64,000 nucleotides of DNA from Apostichopus japonicus (GCF_037975245.1 NC_092574.1:9583713-9647712), one strand, 5' to 3'. Positions 12,693 to 27,200 are shown, counted from the first letter of the stretch. A program made the numbers and translations. The notes: generated by a model not told the origin, from the sequence alone.

Positions 12693-13058
12693 CAGTGGCG
12701 TAGGAAGGTACTTTTGAGTGGGGGGGGGGCTGAAGACTGATGGTCGGCTTGGGGGAGGGGTCTAAGGGGAGGGGTGTCCCCCTCCCCTTTGGATTTTTTT
12801 GCATTTCCAGGTAGCCTTTGATGCAATTTGGTGCAATATAGCACACTTCAACACCGACTCCATTTTGTAAACTTAATTTTGTATTTTCACCTGGCCTTAT
12901 ATGCAATTTGGTGCTCCAAATGAGATTTTTTTTCTCATTTGGAAATGAAAAAGGGGTTTTCAGACTTGCGAAGCGGGGTGGGGGGGGGGCGGAATGATAC
13001 TTCCGCCCCTCCACATTTTTCACTGGGGGGGCTGACGCCCCCCCGGTTCCTACGCCCT
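12693..13058. mobile_element. 366-bp non-autonomous element with inverted ends and 10-bp target-site duplication
   Basis: The left end is CAGTGGCGTAGGAAGG and the right end is GGTTCCTACGCCC. GGCGTAGGAA (12697-12706) and TTCCTACGCC (13047-13056) are perfect complements. The flanks carry an exact direct repeat TGGCTTAAAA at 12683-12692 and 13059-13068, as expected for a target-site duplication. The interior is G-rich on the left and C-rich on the right and has no transposase. A duplication of 9-10 bp is typical of Mutator-like DNA transposons, but that assignment is only inferred. The minus-strand open frame across it (about 139 codons) is low-complexity and not a gene. Confidence 0.8.
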
Positions 13059-13069
13059 TGGCTTAAAAA

Positions 13070-14242
13070 TATCACCTTATAACCAAAAAGATAGGAAGGA
13101 TATTCAAGACCCCTTGGCCCTAATTGTGATGGGTGTCATTGAAGTCTTCACTTCTATTATTTTAGCTAAATTTGATTGATACTATATACTTCAGTTGTAG
13201 TCGAAAAGTACTCACGATAACCATTACTTCCCAAAAATGTAATCGACTGACAGACTGAAGTGTGTGGGGGAGGGTGGGATTATTTGTTGGCCCTTTTGCC
13301 GACAAAAATTACAAATGTAGTGGAAGAATGTTGAAATTTTCAGGTGAAACGTCACAATTAGCCTACTCGAATATACTTCATCCACATTTTTAGACAAATT
13401 GTCGAAAAATCCTCGAGAAATAAATCCAAAATTAAATTCGAGGTAAAGCGTCGCAATTTCGAAATAGAATTTTGCAAAATTTGCAATTTTGCCGAAAACA
13501 TCACATTTTCGGATGAAACCTGCAAATTTAGGGATTAAAACGTCGAGACTGAGGTAAAACTCCATTTTCTTTAGTTTTTAATTTTATTTGTGCTAACTTT
13601 AAATCAAAAGTTTGGGATCATGGAAACTCGGAATTTGAAAGTAAACCTTTGGAATTTCGACATAGAATATGCCTCGGACATTCGACGGGGTTGGAGTTGT
13701 AATTAACAAACTTTCATGACATTTTCAACACAATCGTGACTTTACCATATTCGAACCATATGCGAAACACACATTGTTCTGTTTTAATAGTTATGTTAGT
13801 CAATTCAATGTCTTGCAATACTGATATCTATTAAAAAGCTTGCATTCGGTTTTTGTAAATATATTTAAGGAACTACCATTTCGATGACATCAATGAATTA
13901 ACAATAAATCTATATCAGTTTGTATTTTATTTATAGCCTTTAACAGAGCTACATTTATTCTTCTATTACATTCTGATGAAATTCCTTGTTACCACATTTT
14001 GCAATATTATTCAATATAATTTAAATGATATGAACAAATGAATCGAACGCATTTATACACATGCAGTTTTTACAGACCTAAATTTCACTTAATAAACTGG
14101 CTCTTGGGTGCAGGATTTCGAAGAAATGATTTTCCATCTCAACATTATATGAAGAGGTAAGAGTTTCGTTTATATAAATATTTATATATATATATATATA
14201 TATATATACAAATAAATATATATATATATATATATACATATA

Positions 14243-14273
<31 letters not shown>

Positions 14274-16834
14274 GTATGATACCATTACAATCGGAATAAT
14301 TGTGAAGTTAGCAAAGTCACAAAAGCATTAAGTTCAGCAACTATCGATGTCTTATTCCAAACATGTAATGGAAACAAATAACAACAAACAACAGGAAATG
14401 TGAAAAAAAATAGTACAATTTTCGGAGTTGAATGATAATAAATTAGGCACAACTGGAATTTCAGGTAATAGATCATTTATTCTAGTCATTTATACTTGTC
14501 ATTTACACTATCTGAAGTAAATTTGCTCCAAATTGAGGGAAATAGTTAATAATTTTCAGTCCATTGCAGGGCAGCAATACTTGCATGCATACACAGAAAA
14601 GAAAAGACAGAAAAAAAAACCATAGCTTGTCAACGAAAACCTTGTGGTGTGGAACTAAATGTTAAAGTTTGCCTAAGTTGCATTAATCTAATGATTCCAT
14701 CTTAACATAAGGTGCTGCACCATGCTAACACAAATGCCTTGTATAAAATATCACCTCTTGAAGAATTAAAACCAGCTCCTTGCAAACATTTTGATTATTT
14801 TAGTGCTTGTGTTGCTTGGTACTGAAGCCAGTTTTGCAATGAATTTCCTTAGATTCACTGAAGATTTCATTTCTCATTTCAAATAATCCAATTGATCTCT
14901 AAAATGTGGGTAACACTTACAAGATAAATGTCACGATGACGAAATCTTCAATATGACATAAAAATAGTTCCTCATGACTGTACCCTTCACTTTGTTGAAA
15001 AGGTCAGGGGATTTCATGTCTTACAACAATTTGCAATATCATTCTTAGAATTACTAGATAACTTTTGGAAAATTGTTGACCAGAGAGAAAACTCTTTGCA
15101 CAAGTGGAGGAATGAATCTGCAGCTGAAATATTGAAGATTTCATACCAGCCATAGTTTTCTTCTAGGATCATCTCTTAGAGCTACACTATAGTCTTCTCA
15201 ACCTCCTTGGGGTCACCTTGGGGTCAACTCAACTTTAAAGAACCTCTTGAAGTCCAATACACTGTATGAGAAAACTTATTATTATTTAATTTCTTTGCAT
15301 CAATGTCCAAATAAATACTTCAAATCATCAGAAGTTCTGTTGCTAACCTACCATGCTTTCATAGCCGGGGTATTTAGCCAAATTTGAGGGAACTCAAATT
15401 AGGGAACTTTGTCAAAGTAAACTTCCTTGAATGCCGTTGCTGAAAAATGGAATATTATAGCTAACTGATGGCTATAAATAAATCATACTGACGTCAGATA
15501 ATAACTTATCATATATCATTTGATATAAAAATATAAATATATACTGGTTATATATTATTATCATTTCTTCAAAATCAATATATTAGATTTCTCAACATAA
15601 AAGAAGACATATGCCTACCCCACTTTTCTTTCTGCAAGAAACATACTATTATCAGTTATTGTCGTCATGCAATAAAACTTGCAAGATATCTCATTCATTC
15701 TCAACTCAAACCTGAAACTCAATTTTGAAGAACCTTTAACCAGAACCGTATCAGCTATGTTAAAGGTCGAGGAAGGATAAATATGACACAGCTCTAATAA
15801 AATGTGACCTAAACTTAACAAGGTCAATTTTTATGTTAGCCAATCTATTACTAAAAATCATAAAGTCATAAAACTACATTAACAGTATTAGAAACACCAA
15901 AATGAAACTTGTGACATGTCATCTAAGTCAAATGTTAACTCAAGTAGCACACATGACAAAGTATGTCCACTTAACATGTACGACTTTGGTTTAATATAAA
16001 TGCTGTTGGATAACCACGATAAACAAATGTCAAATTAGATAGACACTATACCTGCATGGCGAGAATATTATATGCATAGTAATCAAAGTCAATTTTACTC
16101 AAGTCAAACAACTTGGTTCACTTTGTGGATACTTTGTTAGGGAAGCATAGCCTACACAACTGCATACATGGGTACGAGCACAGCGGTACTTTATACAAGA
16201 AAGGACTTGAGTATTACTCGATGGTTGAGTACTTTCCTACTACTAGGACACTCCTACTCAACATGGCAAAAACTAGGAACAACGAAGACTTGTGACCTGA
16301 GGTGATGCAAGAATATCTATTTGCAATGATGGGAGCACCATGGGTGGATTATAACATTAAAACTGTACATAGCTCTCTAAACAGACTGTAAATATATCTC
16401 CAGTTTTAAGTATCAGGGACAGAAGAGTGAGTGTGAGGGAGGGAGGGAGGGGAGAGGAGAGGAAGGGATGGTTAGCAGTATGAATGGTGTATAAGATACC
16501 TCTCATATTCTTGCAATTACATTTGTAGGACTTGAAAATGAAAAAAAAATGAAAACGAAAACGAAAACGAACATGTTAAGAAGGGGAAAGACTTGTCGGA
16601 AGGGCAAGTTTCCACTTTTCTAAAAAAAAATCTGGTAAATATGTTTCGTTGCAAGGGTTGCTTCCTCAGTCTGTCATAGGGATGATAAAACCTTAAAAAT
16701 TAAAGAGGACTGGATAATTTGTCCCACTGCCTATTCTGTATTGCCAATGCTTTGAACTGAGAGGTGTTGTCAATATCACACGACTAGTTGATACTTTAGA
16801 TTTCCAAGATATTATACGAAAACGGATGCATGTC

Positions 16835-16865
<31 letters not shown>

Positions 16866-17170
16866 ATCAAAACTAAATCATCCCTGTACAAAGGCACATT
16901 ATTGAGAATAAGTTATACTAGTTACTCAAGTTTCCTAGTGGTGTTCTAAAGGTTGTCTTCTTGTTGACAAGATCTAATTCAGCTGCTGGTTTGTTCACCA
17001 GATGAGGGTGCTGATACACTGCGTTGGAGAGAACCTCTTAAAGGTATGCGACCGAAACTATATACATCTGAAGACACTTAATAAAACATTTGGAAAATTT
17101 AAAAAAAAAAAGAGGAATCGATGACGAGTCCCGGAATGTCACATGGATGACATCGTAAAAACGACCAATA
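13070..17170. other. Intergenic, no gene recognised
   Basis: AT-rich sequence with short open frames only and no recognisable exon on either strand. It contains the AT-rich palindrome at 14170-14275, a GGGA-rich run near 16435-16468, a short GAAAAC tandem near 16553-16570, and a poly-A run of about 28 bases ending near 16862. Confidence 0.6.
14170..14275. repeat. AT dinucleotide array with palindromic halves
   Basis: TATA/ATAT runs are interrupted by AAATATTTA, CAAATAAATA and TATTTATTTATTTA. The right half is close to the reverse complement of the left, so the whole can fold back on itself. Confidence 0.8.
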
Positions 17171-17179
17171 TCGAGTTTG

Positions 17180-18157
17180 TTAACAGTTTTGTGATAAACT
17201 AAATAATCTGAACGTTTTTACCAGTATATACCTTGCTGTTATATGTTGGAGGAGTATTTTAGACCAGACTCTTCCAATCACTGGTGGATTCTCAAGGAAT
17301 GTACAGCAATACAAAGTGTGTGTACATCTGGTCCTGATGTATCCAACCACCATCTCAACATTTACCCTGTATTGAGGCTGTCTGGTACTGATGACTTCAT
17401 ATTTGTGACCACTTTTGCTGAGAAGCAAATCCAGTTTCTTTCTCATCAGCTGGACAATGCCAGATTCTCTTCCTAACGACCAAAAAATCATGTCATTTAA
17501 GAAAGTCGTTGTCTGTCCACGATCATCAATTGAGAAAACAAAGAAACCGATGTGTAGGTATTAGCCTTCTTAACGATTAGACAAAGTTTCTTTTTTACAT
17601 CAAGTTGAGAGATGTCTGAAAAAGGATAATAATCAAACTCTTCTATCCATTGATAGGTCATTGCACCATAACGAGAACCCGTTTGAACCGAGGTCGGCAG
17701 CATAGCCAGATAGGTCGATGAATGGAGTTGAGTCGATGATTTGAGTCGATGAATTGAATTGAGCCAGCACCTGCCACGTTTCCTTTCTTGCGATTGCATG
17801 TTACTGCTTCGTTTAATCCGTTTGTGACCGATATCGTAGAGATATTCTTCCGTCGTCATCAAGTGCTGGATGCCGCTAAACTGTCTTCTTCGTCGGGAAA
17901 TAACCTTTTGACGGCATCCATTGTCCCCAGAATGGTTCTGATATGAGACGACGTTTGAAGAAACCGCACGAACATGTAAAGAAAAGTGAGAACTGATAAG
18001 AGTGAACCTTCACAACGGCTATAATAAAAGTCTCCTTTGAGCAGTGTTGTAATGAATCCTGACTGAAGTTACTACATTTCAAAATGTGAAGAGACTCTAA
18101 CAAGTTGGTTAACATTTTTCCCAATAGAAATAGCACAGTGACGAGATTCAATAACAC
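17180..18157 (-). other. Three end-to-end minus-strand open frames, unrecognised
   Basis: Open frames of 93, 121 and 103 codons (18157-17876, 17862-17497, 17491-17180) lie almost end to end on the minus strand. None resembles a family I know. A 77-codon plus-strand frame overlaps the last one. The block is less AT-rich than its surroundings. It could be a decayed gene or transposon, or chance. Confidence 0.2.
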
Positions 18158-18239
18158 AATATCGAGTGATAAATAGCAATGCTCGTGACTTTACTTTAAC
18201 CTTAAAAAGAAGTCACTGTTTACTACTTGTTATATAAAG

Positions 18240-21200
18240 TTAATGCTTGAAAGTTTGGGTCGAGGTAAACATGCCTTTAAGACTGCCAATATGGTATTTC
18301 AGCAGATTAAGATTCCCCACCAACCCCTCCCCCCCCCTCCATATTTTGATTAACAATGTTTCCTTTGACAGTACAGTTCCAATTTCTGTTCCTCTATGTT
18401 TTGCAATTGATGTCTATCCTTTCCAATTCCTAAGTTATAATCAATGGATTGAAATTTTCCTTACATATCGTGAAAAATTTGAATAAAAGAGGTTTCTCTC
18501 CAGATATGTACATTATTCAAAAACTTTACCAGCAGATTATCCCAGAATGTGATTACTTACGCAATGATTCCTAAAACTATAAGGGTGTAGTCCAATACTT
18601 TGGCACTGAGGGAAATAGATCTGTAAAAAGAGAGGATTTATAAATAACAAAATGAGTGAAGTCATCCAACTACATATGAGGCTGACTTAGGTAAATTTTG
18701 GTAACTTGAGATCATAATAAAAATCCTACAAGAAATATAGTCCATGAGCTAGAGAAGCAACTGAATCTCTTAGTTAAAGCAAATTTTTACATTTGGTTGA
18801 CATTTTCACCAAATCTACTGAGTGACCAGCTAAGCAAGCAAAGCCGTACTTTAGCAAGTCAAAATAAGTGAATAAATTTTTAAACATTCCATGCTGTTGT
18901 CATGTTTTATTTGCACATGTCTCCTGTTTTATACATTAGTATTCATTACACCTTTTTTTTTATTTTAAAACTTCAACTTGCTTTCATTTTTTTTACTGAA
19001 ATGTTCAGTTGAAATTGAATAGCTCATCGAAAAAAATTAACAGTTTTACAAGTCAATATCAACTTCAGTGAATAAGTTTTACAGTAAATTTGAAAATTCA
19101 GAGATATAGGAAATTTAATACAAGTTTTTGTTATGCAGAACACCAGTTAATTCGTAGGTATAAAGACAATAATAGGTAAAGAAAATCTTGCCATTAACTT
19201 TATCTACTGCTTGATTGAAAAAAAGAAGAAAAAAAACAATGACACTCTTTGAAACAATGACTGTTTCCAAGACTGCATCATCAAAACTTTTGAGATAAGG
19301 AAATAAATTTGACTGAACGAATTCCAACCGGATAAAACAAGACCTGTGCTCTGTTGATGGAGCTATCCAGCTACGTTGGTCACTCTCTGTTTCAACATCC
19401 AACATATAATGAAGCATGGTAAGGAGTGTAGCATAAATGTAGTCCTAATTTATGTTACATATACTGACTTGTATAAATAATTTCAAATACATTAAATCTG
19501 AAAAATTGCGATTTCCAGTAGTAGGTACAAACCCCTCGAAGATCTTCAAGTGAAATATCCCTGGTAATATGAAAGCAAGTAGGGTACAGCAGGTCGCTCC
19601 AACAAGAGCCATAAGTGTGGTAAAACTAGGTATGACGATAACAACCATTGCTGTGGTGAGTACCATCACCAACCGGATGAAATTCTGTAAATGAGGTGGT
19701 ACAGAACCAAGAAATGAATGATCGCACCCAAAAATGTAGGTAAAAGTTAAATATATATCAAAAACAAAACTCATCTAAGTAACAAAATAAATAACTAAAT
19801 TACATGAAAGTTCACCAATGCACCAGGGATGCAGAATTTAACAATACAGTTTTAGTCTTACCCCTGAGTGGCTGGAGGCCTTGTGTTGGTGTTTGGATAA
19901 TATTCAATTGTTTTAAAGCGTGGACTAAACATTGTTATTTGCAGTCTTAGTTTCAAATTTGTTTTGTAACAATATGCCCATAATTAAGTCACACGTGCAT
20001 CTTCTTAACAATACTCCCGGTAACATAGTGCTTACCCCGAAGGTGCGATTTTTCACGGGGTCCATCTTGAGTCGTCTTTCGATGGTCGATACAACGGGGA
20101 ACATTGCAACCGGGTAAGTGAAGAACAAAGAAAAACACAGACACACCTTGACTATCAGAGGCATTGGTCCTGGATGGGGGGGGGGGAAGAAAATGATAAC
20201 ATTTGTAATCAGATGGAAATAAAATACTGAAGACAAGATAAGATCAAACCAGATAGAAGAATAGCCTTTCATAGAATGGAGGTTAAACAGGAGTTAGGCT
20301 AAACTAGTCAAGTGTAGCAAACAGGTCATTAAAGGGACCATTCATAGTACCCCTTTATGGTTTCCTGGGACAACTATGGAGTCACTCTTACCAACCTTGC
20401 AAAATTGTGAGGCAGACTGCGGATTGGAAATTCGGCAATGGCTATAACGCGGATCGCAAAGTCAGTAATTACTATTACGGTTGGATTCGTCCAACATGGC
20501 AGCATACAGAAACGCTGTACTCAAAGCCGAAGCCGAAGTGAATTAATCAGGTCACACATCCGGAGTCTATGCATTTTCAAAGTTCAACAACTTGTTAACA
20601 AATGCAAGTACTTAAACAATCTACTGGCTAAAATGAGATTCTCCCTGAAATTTTCCTGAATTACAGAAACACATCAGTTACTATTGGTACAGTCTTATGA
20701 GAGCATTCCTTGTGGAAAAGAAGCACCTCATCATAAAATGTGATTGTGGGAGGAACCTGTCAAAAGTGTTAGAGACCATTTAGGGGCAGCCCCCATGATA
20801 GGCAAACTGTGTGTTTATAATGGAATGCATAACATGGTTTATAAAACATGCCCTTTGATACTAATAGTGACAACACAAAGAGGGTTGTCTAACAGAGACA
20901 AAAGGATAAAAACTTACCTTGTGGAAGATTTAATGTAATGATACTTTCTGTATGTTCACCAAAAGACTGTCAAGAGATTAAACAGATAAAAAGGAAAATA
21001 ATCATGAGAAAATGAATATATGTAAAGTGTTACAAAACAATAAAAGGTGTTACACAGAGGTATGAATGTACAGTAACACACACGCACATGCATACAGAGT
21101 AAGGGGTCAAGGGTAAAATGTTAACCACTGAATGTAAAATCACTGACCTCGCTGAGCTATTAAAAGGAACCAACCACACACTTACATTTTACACTATGAA

Positions 21201-24200
21201 ACAGAATACCAAATTGTTACTTACCAAGTACCCACATATACCAAATGTCATGTACAAGAGGGTCACCAGACATAAGACAAATTTGAAGAGCCTGAAAACA
21301 AGAAAAGACAAGATGTAACACAAAAAAAATATAGTCTTGTTGAATAGATGTACCATCTTTCTACTAAAGAGGTAGTGATTATGTGGTGATCATTGCTGTC
21401 CGTGAAAAGTTCCCAGTTTATTCCAATTTTTCCCCCGAAATCCATAAGAAAATTGATATCTAAATTTAGTCTTTACGTCAGTTAAAGAAATTCTCTTTTA
21501 GAAGGATTTCCATATTAATTGGTGTATAACAGTTAATAAGTTAACATACACTTTTTACTTGGATGGCTTACACCGCTTACGGGCATGGATCCATGGGAGT
21601 GGGGAGGGGTAAACCTGGTTATAGACCTAATTTATTACCTAAAAATGCACCATTGACATGGTATATTATTCAGACCTCTACAAGGGAGTGGGCTTCAACG
21701 ACAGGGCCACATGGCCCTCCTTATCATGAAATCCTAAATCCATCTCTGGTTTAAACTTTATACCATCAAACATGATTTTTGTTTGATATAAAAATTCTGG
21801 GAAGCCAAATGAAATACTGGATGCTCTTTCTTTAAAATGTTATTCATTGGTTTACTTACGGTCTAAATTTTGCTCTTGCTTCAGGAGAAACCGAGGCATC
21901 TAAGTAACATATTAAACCAGCTCCCTGTAAATATGAGACAAAGTTAAAATGTTATTAATATCCATGTATGGGTTAAGAAGCCTATAATCCTCTAAAAAAT
22001 ATCTCTTCCCTGCTGCTTTTCTATGATTGGGGTGAAACTGGGGTGTGATCCCCACTCAACGGATAGACAAGGCACTGGTGGTTTCGGACTGGCACCCACT
22101 GAGTTAAAAGAATGGTGTGGGACCACCATCAAGTTTTTTACGACTGGATAGTTCTGATGGTGGATCATAGGGCTTCTGATACTGAGGTCAGTGGTTGGAG
22201 TCCAGTTCTAGCCAATATTTGCTTTGCTGCTCCAAACATTATAAGTATCAGAGAAAATAACTAAAGATGGCTACACCTCAAAGAAACAGGTTTGTTTTAC
22301 TTGTTAATACATAAAGCAAATGGTTCTACATAGGCAGATTTCAGCAGTAGCTTTGTGACCAATTTTTTCAATCTGTTGTGTCGCAAAAGACACAATTTAT
22401 AACTCTCAATAACTCAGATGGAATGGGGTAGATTTGGCAGATAGAAGGGCAGTGTGAACCCGACTAGCCTCATGGGGAGTGGGGGTGGGGGTCAGTGCAA
22501 GAATGTTAGCAATAGTTGTAAGCTAGATAGTCTAAGGTACATATGTCTGGGAGACAGGTAAGAGTGGCATGCCATAATTTTCACAACAGTAGGTTTATCA
22601 TTCATTTTTTTAGTCTGTCTCTTTTGTAAGACAAGAGTGAACACTTGACCCATTTTTTTTTTTTTATATATCTCAAAACAGAACCCTCCAAAAAAAAAAA
22701 AAAAAATTAGGAAACTATTTTTCTTCTTGCAGAAAATTCTAAACAGGTGTGCCTATACTTATCTCAGCTTCTGTATAGGGTTACTTAGAGCCATTAAGTA
22801 GAGTATTTTCAACCTAAAAGTTTGCACCTTAGTACTGTTAGCTGCAGATCTACTTGTCTTTGAATACAGTACCAGATCTATAACAAATTTCTTAGAGTAT
22901 TTAGAGTTTCATTAAACTTCAAAACTTCATTACCCACAGACTTTACCTTGTATGTTCTTCTCATTTTTTTACAGTTCTAATTTTCTTTCTCACCTTTTGC
23001 TTTGCTAATTGCAACAGCTGAGTTTCTTTAAACTACAAGCCTAGGTTTTCAATTACTGTAACTGCTACATGCATCATACCGGATGACCTTGCAAACTATC
23101 AGTGGTTGTAGATTATGTTTAAACTGAACTAGAGGGCAGTACACTAAATATTTAAGTGTTTTTTACCTCATAACAATAAAATGAAATGCCCAAGAAGAAA
23201 GGAAATCCAGCTAGAGAAAATTCTTTTGGATGTAATCTGATGAAAAAGAAAAAAAACAAAGAGAAAAATAAAAAGGTGAAAGAGAGAACTGGTCACTCTA
23301 TAAACAAAAATACAACATAACAAATAAATAAAATACAAAGAAAGAAAGAGTCAAAAAAATAAAAGAACAATACAAACAAATATTTGTATCTTATCTGGGC
23401 AGAGCAAATTTGCCGTTGGGTATATTTGGGATGGAATATTATGTTAATATTAGGTATACCCCTAATTATAAAGATGCAGCCTTCCTTTGGTAAAGAATGA
23501 AATGAATTTGTGAAGGTTGCCCCAAAAATCCTTTCTTTGCTTGGAATAAATAGCTATTAAATCAGTGTCTATATGATATTATAAATGTAGTTCTTTCTGA
23601 CTTGATTTGTGGCAGCATTTATACAACTCTTTTGGCACACCATCTTGTTAGAACTACACAAACTTGATTTCATTACATCAATCTCACTTGTCCAGTAGCC
23701 TGCACAGTGCATACTACCCCTTTAATCTACGGGTTAAAATCAGCCAACCCAGAATTAACAAAACCAGACAAGATTACACCTCTTTTACTGTCTTTTTCCT
23801 AATGTATTGCCAATTGTCTCTTGTGTATGGAGACTACCCACAGATTCCACTCGGTATATAATGATATACGGTTTATAGAATGCAAGCAGTTCCATCAAAT
23901 CTCAGTTGACCTCACCCCGGATTAAGTGGGGATTGAAGTAAACGAGCTTTGTGGTTATACAGAACAGCTGGGAGAGTGTTTGCTCTAATATGCATAATAC
24001 TTGTTGGTCCTTGTCATATATCCAGATATAATGAATTTATATACAGATAAGCCGTGCGGATAGTTAGACGTCACGGTCATCTTTTTTTTATATAAAAAAT
24101 TATCATTTACATGACACCATTCCTCTCCTATCCTGTTGTAAATTATCTAGCCTCACCTTTGGAAGATAATTATAACCAGCACTTTTTTATCATTTTTTTT

Positions 24201-27200
24201 TTATCACATGTATCAACTACTGCATCCGTGTCGTGCATCATGCAGATAGCTTTCAACTTCTGTTTTGTTGTAGGCACTACTCTATGCGGCATCTAACATG
24301 GGTTTATTATTGTGCACATACTTCCCAATGAACAGTTGCTCACTGCTTAGTGTTTTTTTAATGCAAACAATCACATCTAGTATATGTTTGGTATCAAAAC
24401 ATTATTATCAATTTTGACATTACTAGAGAAAAGGCTTCAGTAAAAAATACTTCATATTTAAGGTGGCGATATTTAAGTTTAAATTGATGAATCATGCTGG
24501 ATATTTTCATGTCCTGGAGAGGCAACCCGTCCGACGCACGTTCTACACTGCACGACCGATCACGACACAAGTCGATTGGACCGCCCCAGGGGTCGATGAA
24601 TTGTGGACGAAGGGAGACGGATACTCACCGAGATGACACTGATTGTATATGTTCAAAATCAAACCAAAATACCACAGAGTACGCCAAGACGTTGGAAAAA
24701 TCGGCAAAGAGACTGAAAGGGCAACACCAGAAAAAGTTTACAAGAAAGTCAAACCAAAAGGAAAGTATAATTATTAACAAGATGTTGCGATAGAAACACA
24801 CTTGAGAACAAACCATATTTCATCATCTATGCATGAAAATGAAACATAGTCGGTTAAAAACCTTCCGTAATATATCAACCCAAACATCAAAATATGTCAT
24901 CATTGAAAGAGATGGGAGGGGAGGGGTAGGGGAGGGGAGGGGAGGGGGAGGGGGAGAGTAACCACTGAGAAGTGAGGAGAAGATGTGGACAAGGGGTAAT
25001 GAAATATTTATCACCACAGATCGTAGTTATGCTGAAAAAAGTGGTGAAGCTGGTACACACCTGAATATAGCAAGTTTATGCAGATGTCGTAACATACAGA
25101 GCATCAACAGTGGGAATATCATGCTGGCAACCCACTGGTTGACACTGATACTTGGGTATATGGTGGTCATGTTGTTAGATATAAATATCAGATAAGCACA
25201 CGAAAAACCTGTAAAGGAAGAAAAATGAAAGTATGGTCATTCGGACGAAATGAAATGCACATGTATGAAAGGTTTTTTCATTGAAAATTAGGTAATTAAA
25301 ATGAATATTCATATCTAGACTGTACTACAAGCTGATTTCCACTTGCATAGGATAAGTACATGCAATGTTTGCTGGCATCTGTATGAAACAATGCCCACTT
25401 AAAGAGGGAAATTGAAAGGAATCTTGTGGCAAGTGTTTTATTAGGTTTCTATAACGTTGATTGATAATGAAATGTTAATTACCAGCTGTTCCATAGAAAT
25501 CTAGGCTGATAACACTTTGATTCTAGATCTGATATGATAATCAGACACCTAAAACAAAGTCATGAAAACTGGAGCAGCAAAAATTTGAAATCTATTCAAA
25601 ATTTAGTTATGCAAATTTGCAGGAATAATATTACACGGAAACCCTCCCACTAATTCCATCCTTAAATATAATCTCAGTCAAACACGATACTTTTATAATA
25701 AAATAATATTTGCTTTTTCAAGCGCTTTATACCAGCGATAGGTCTCAAAGCGCTGTACAGACGTTATATTACCCCTGGTCAATGATAACCTGTCCCAGAG
25801 ACAATCCCTCCAGTCGGCAGCAGTTATATACTGCGCCCAATGACAAGTTACCTCACAGGTACCCATTTAACAGCTGGGTGGAGAAAGGCAAGTGAGACAA
25901 AGCATCTTGCCCAAGGACACAACGTAATGAACTAGGCAGGAATCGAACCAGCAATCCTTGGATCACGAGTCCGACGCCTTAGCCAATTGTCCACTACGCT
26001 CTCTGTGCATAATTTTTTCGAATCGAACCAGCAATCCTTGGATCACAAGTCCGACACCTTAGCCAATTGGCCACCACGCTCTCTGTGTATAATTTTACAA
26101 ATATATTAAGAAATACGGCGAGCGTCAACAACAATAGATGGCCTTTAAACTGAATAACTCACCAGTTTGCGAGACGATGATAGATATATCCACGGTGAGT
26201 TTACCGATGTCACCTATGGCGTAGAATGCTGCAGAAAGGGACGAGAGGGTCACTGATGAAATTACACGTCAGTCTCTGAAAACATGTTTTGTGTTCATAA
26301 CTGACAAAGTACCACATTATAATGCATATTTTGTCAAGTATGGGTTGAAAGATTTAATAAACATATTCTTATAGGGTACTTTACAGTATATATGAGAAAC
26401 TATCTGCCTACTTGACTAACTTTTCGTAGGATTTGAGGTTAAAAGGAAAAAATAGAGTACAGGTATAATAGTTCTTTGCAAACGATAAAACAAATTGATT
26501 CTCACCTATATCTCCATAATCTATTTCGTGTTTGGGTTGTTGAAATTCCTGAAAGGTTGAAGGCAAAACTCATTAAACTAAACAAATATATAAATAATGA
26601 AATTTTGTATATTTTTTAATGAAATAACAAACATTGTTAAACAGTAAACATAAAAAAAAATCACATAAATCAATCAGTCATATTTAATTTTCTTGCTTGT
26701 TAAAACTGGTTAGTCACACTGTTTTTTTTTAAATTTGCCCCTTTTTTTTGGTGCAATATTAATTTCTCACAAACTGATCGTTTCTTCAGCTCCTAAATCC
26801 CCTCTCCCTTGAGGGATTCCAAACTGCTGCCCAACCCCCACCCCCACCCACTCCCCCAGGAAGGTAATGAAATCACTGATACACTCACCTCCGTATCCTT
26901 ACTCTGTACATCCCCATTCGAGTTTTCACTGCGTGTCGATTGACCATTGACCTTATTGGTGTAATTCTCTGCCAGCATAGCCTCCTCCTCGTGTCCGCCA
27001 GGCTCCAAACTGACTACCTTAAATTTCTTTTTCACGTCCGGTCGTTTACCGAGTTCGATCTTGCAGTCGATCAGGAGGAGCATTGCCTTGACGCTGTTAT
27101 TACAAAAGAGACGTTTTTCAGGCTGTATTAGGCGGATAGGTGGAACTTCTGACAAGTACATTAATATAGCCAAATTAATGATAGAACAACTAAAAAGACA

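Noticed and set aside
12604-13023. 139-codon minus-strand open frame
   Set aside because: It lies entirely in the G/C-rich inverted-end element and its neighbourhood. The protein is Pro/Lys-rich low complexity without splice or family support.
16985-17050. Candidate last exon of the transporter on the minus strand near 17.0 kb
   Set aside because: The phase fits, but the residues do not extend the last membrane segment. The exon at 18240-18282 fits both phase and expected sequence better.
25941-26097. Two functional tRNA genes
   Set aside because: The A- and B-box-like motifs are present, but the stems have mismatches and the units are embedded in a SINE-like body, so they are tRNA-derived repeats.
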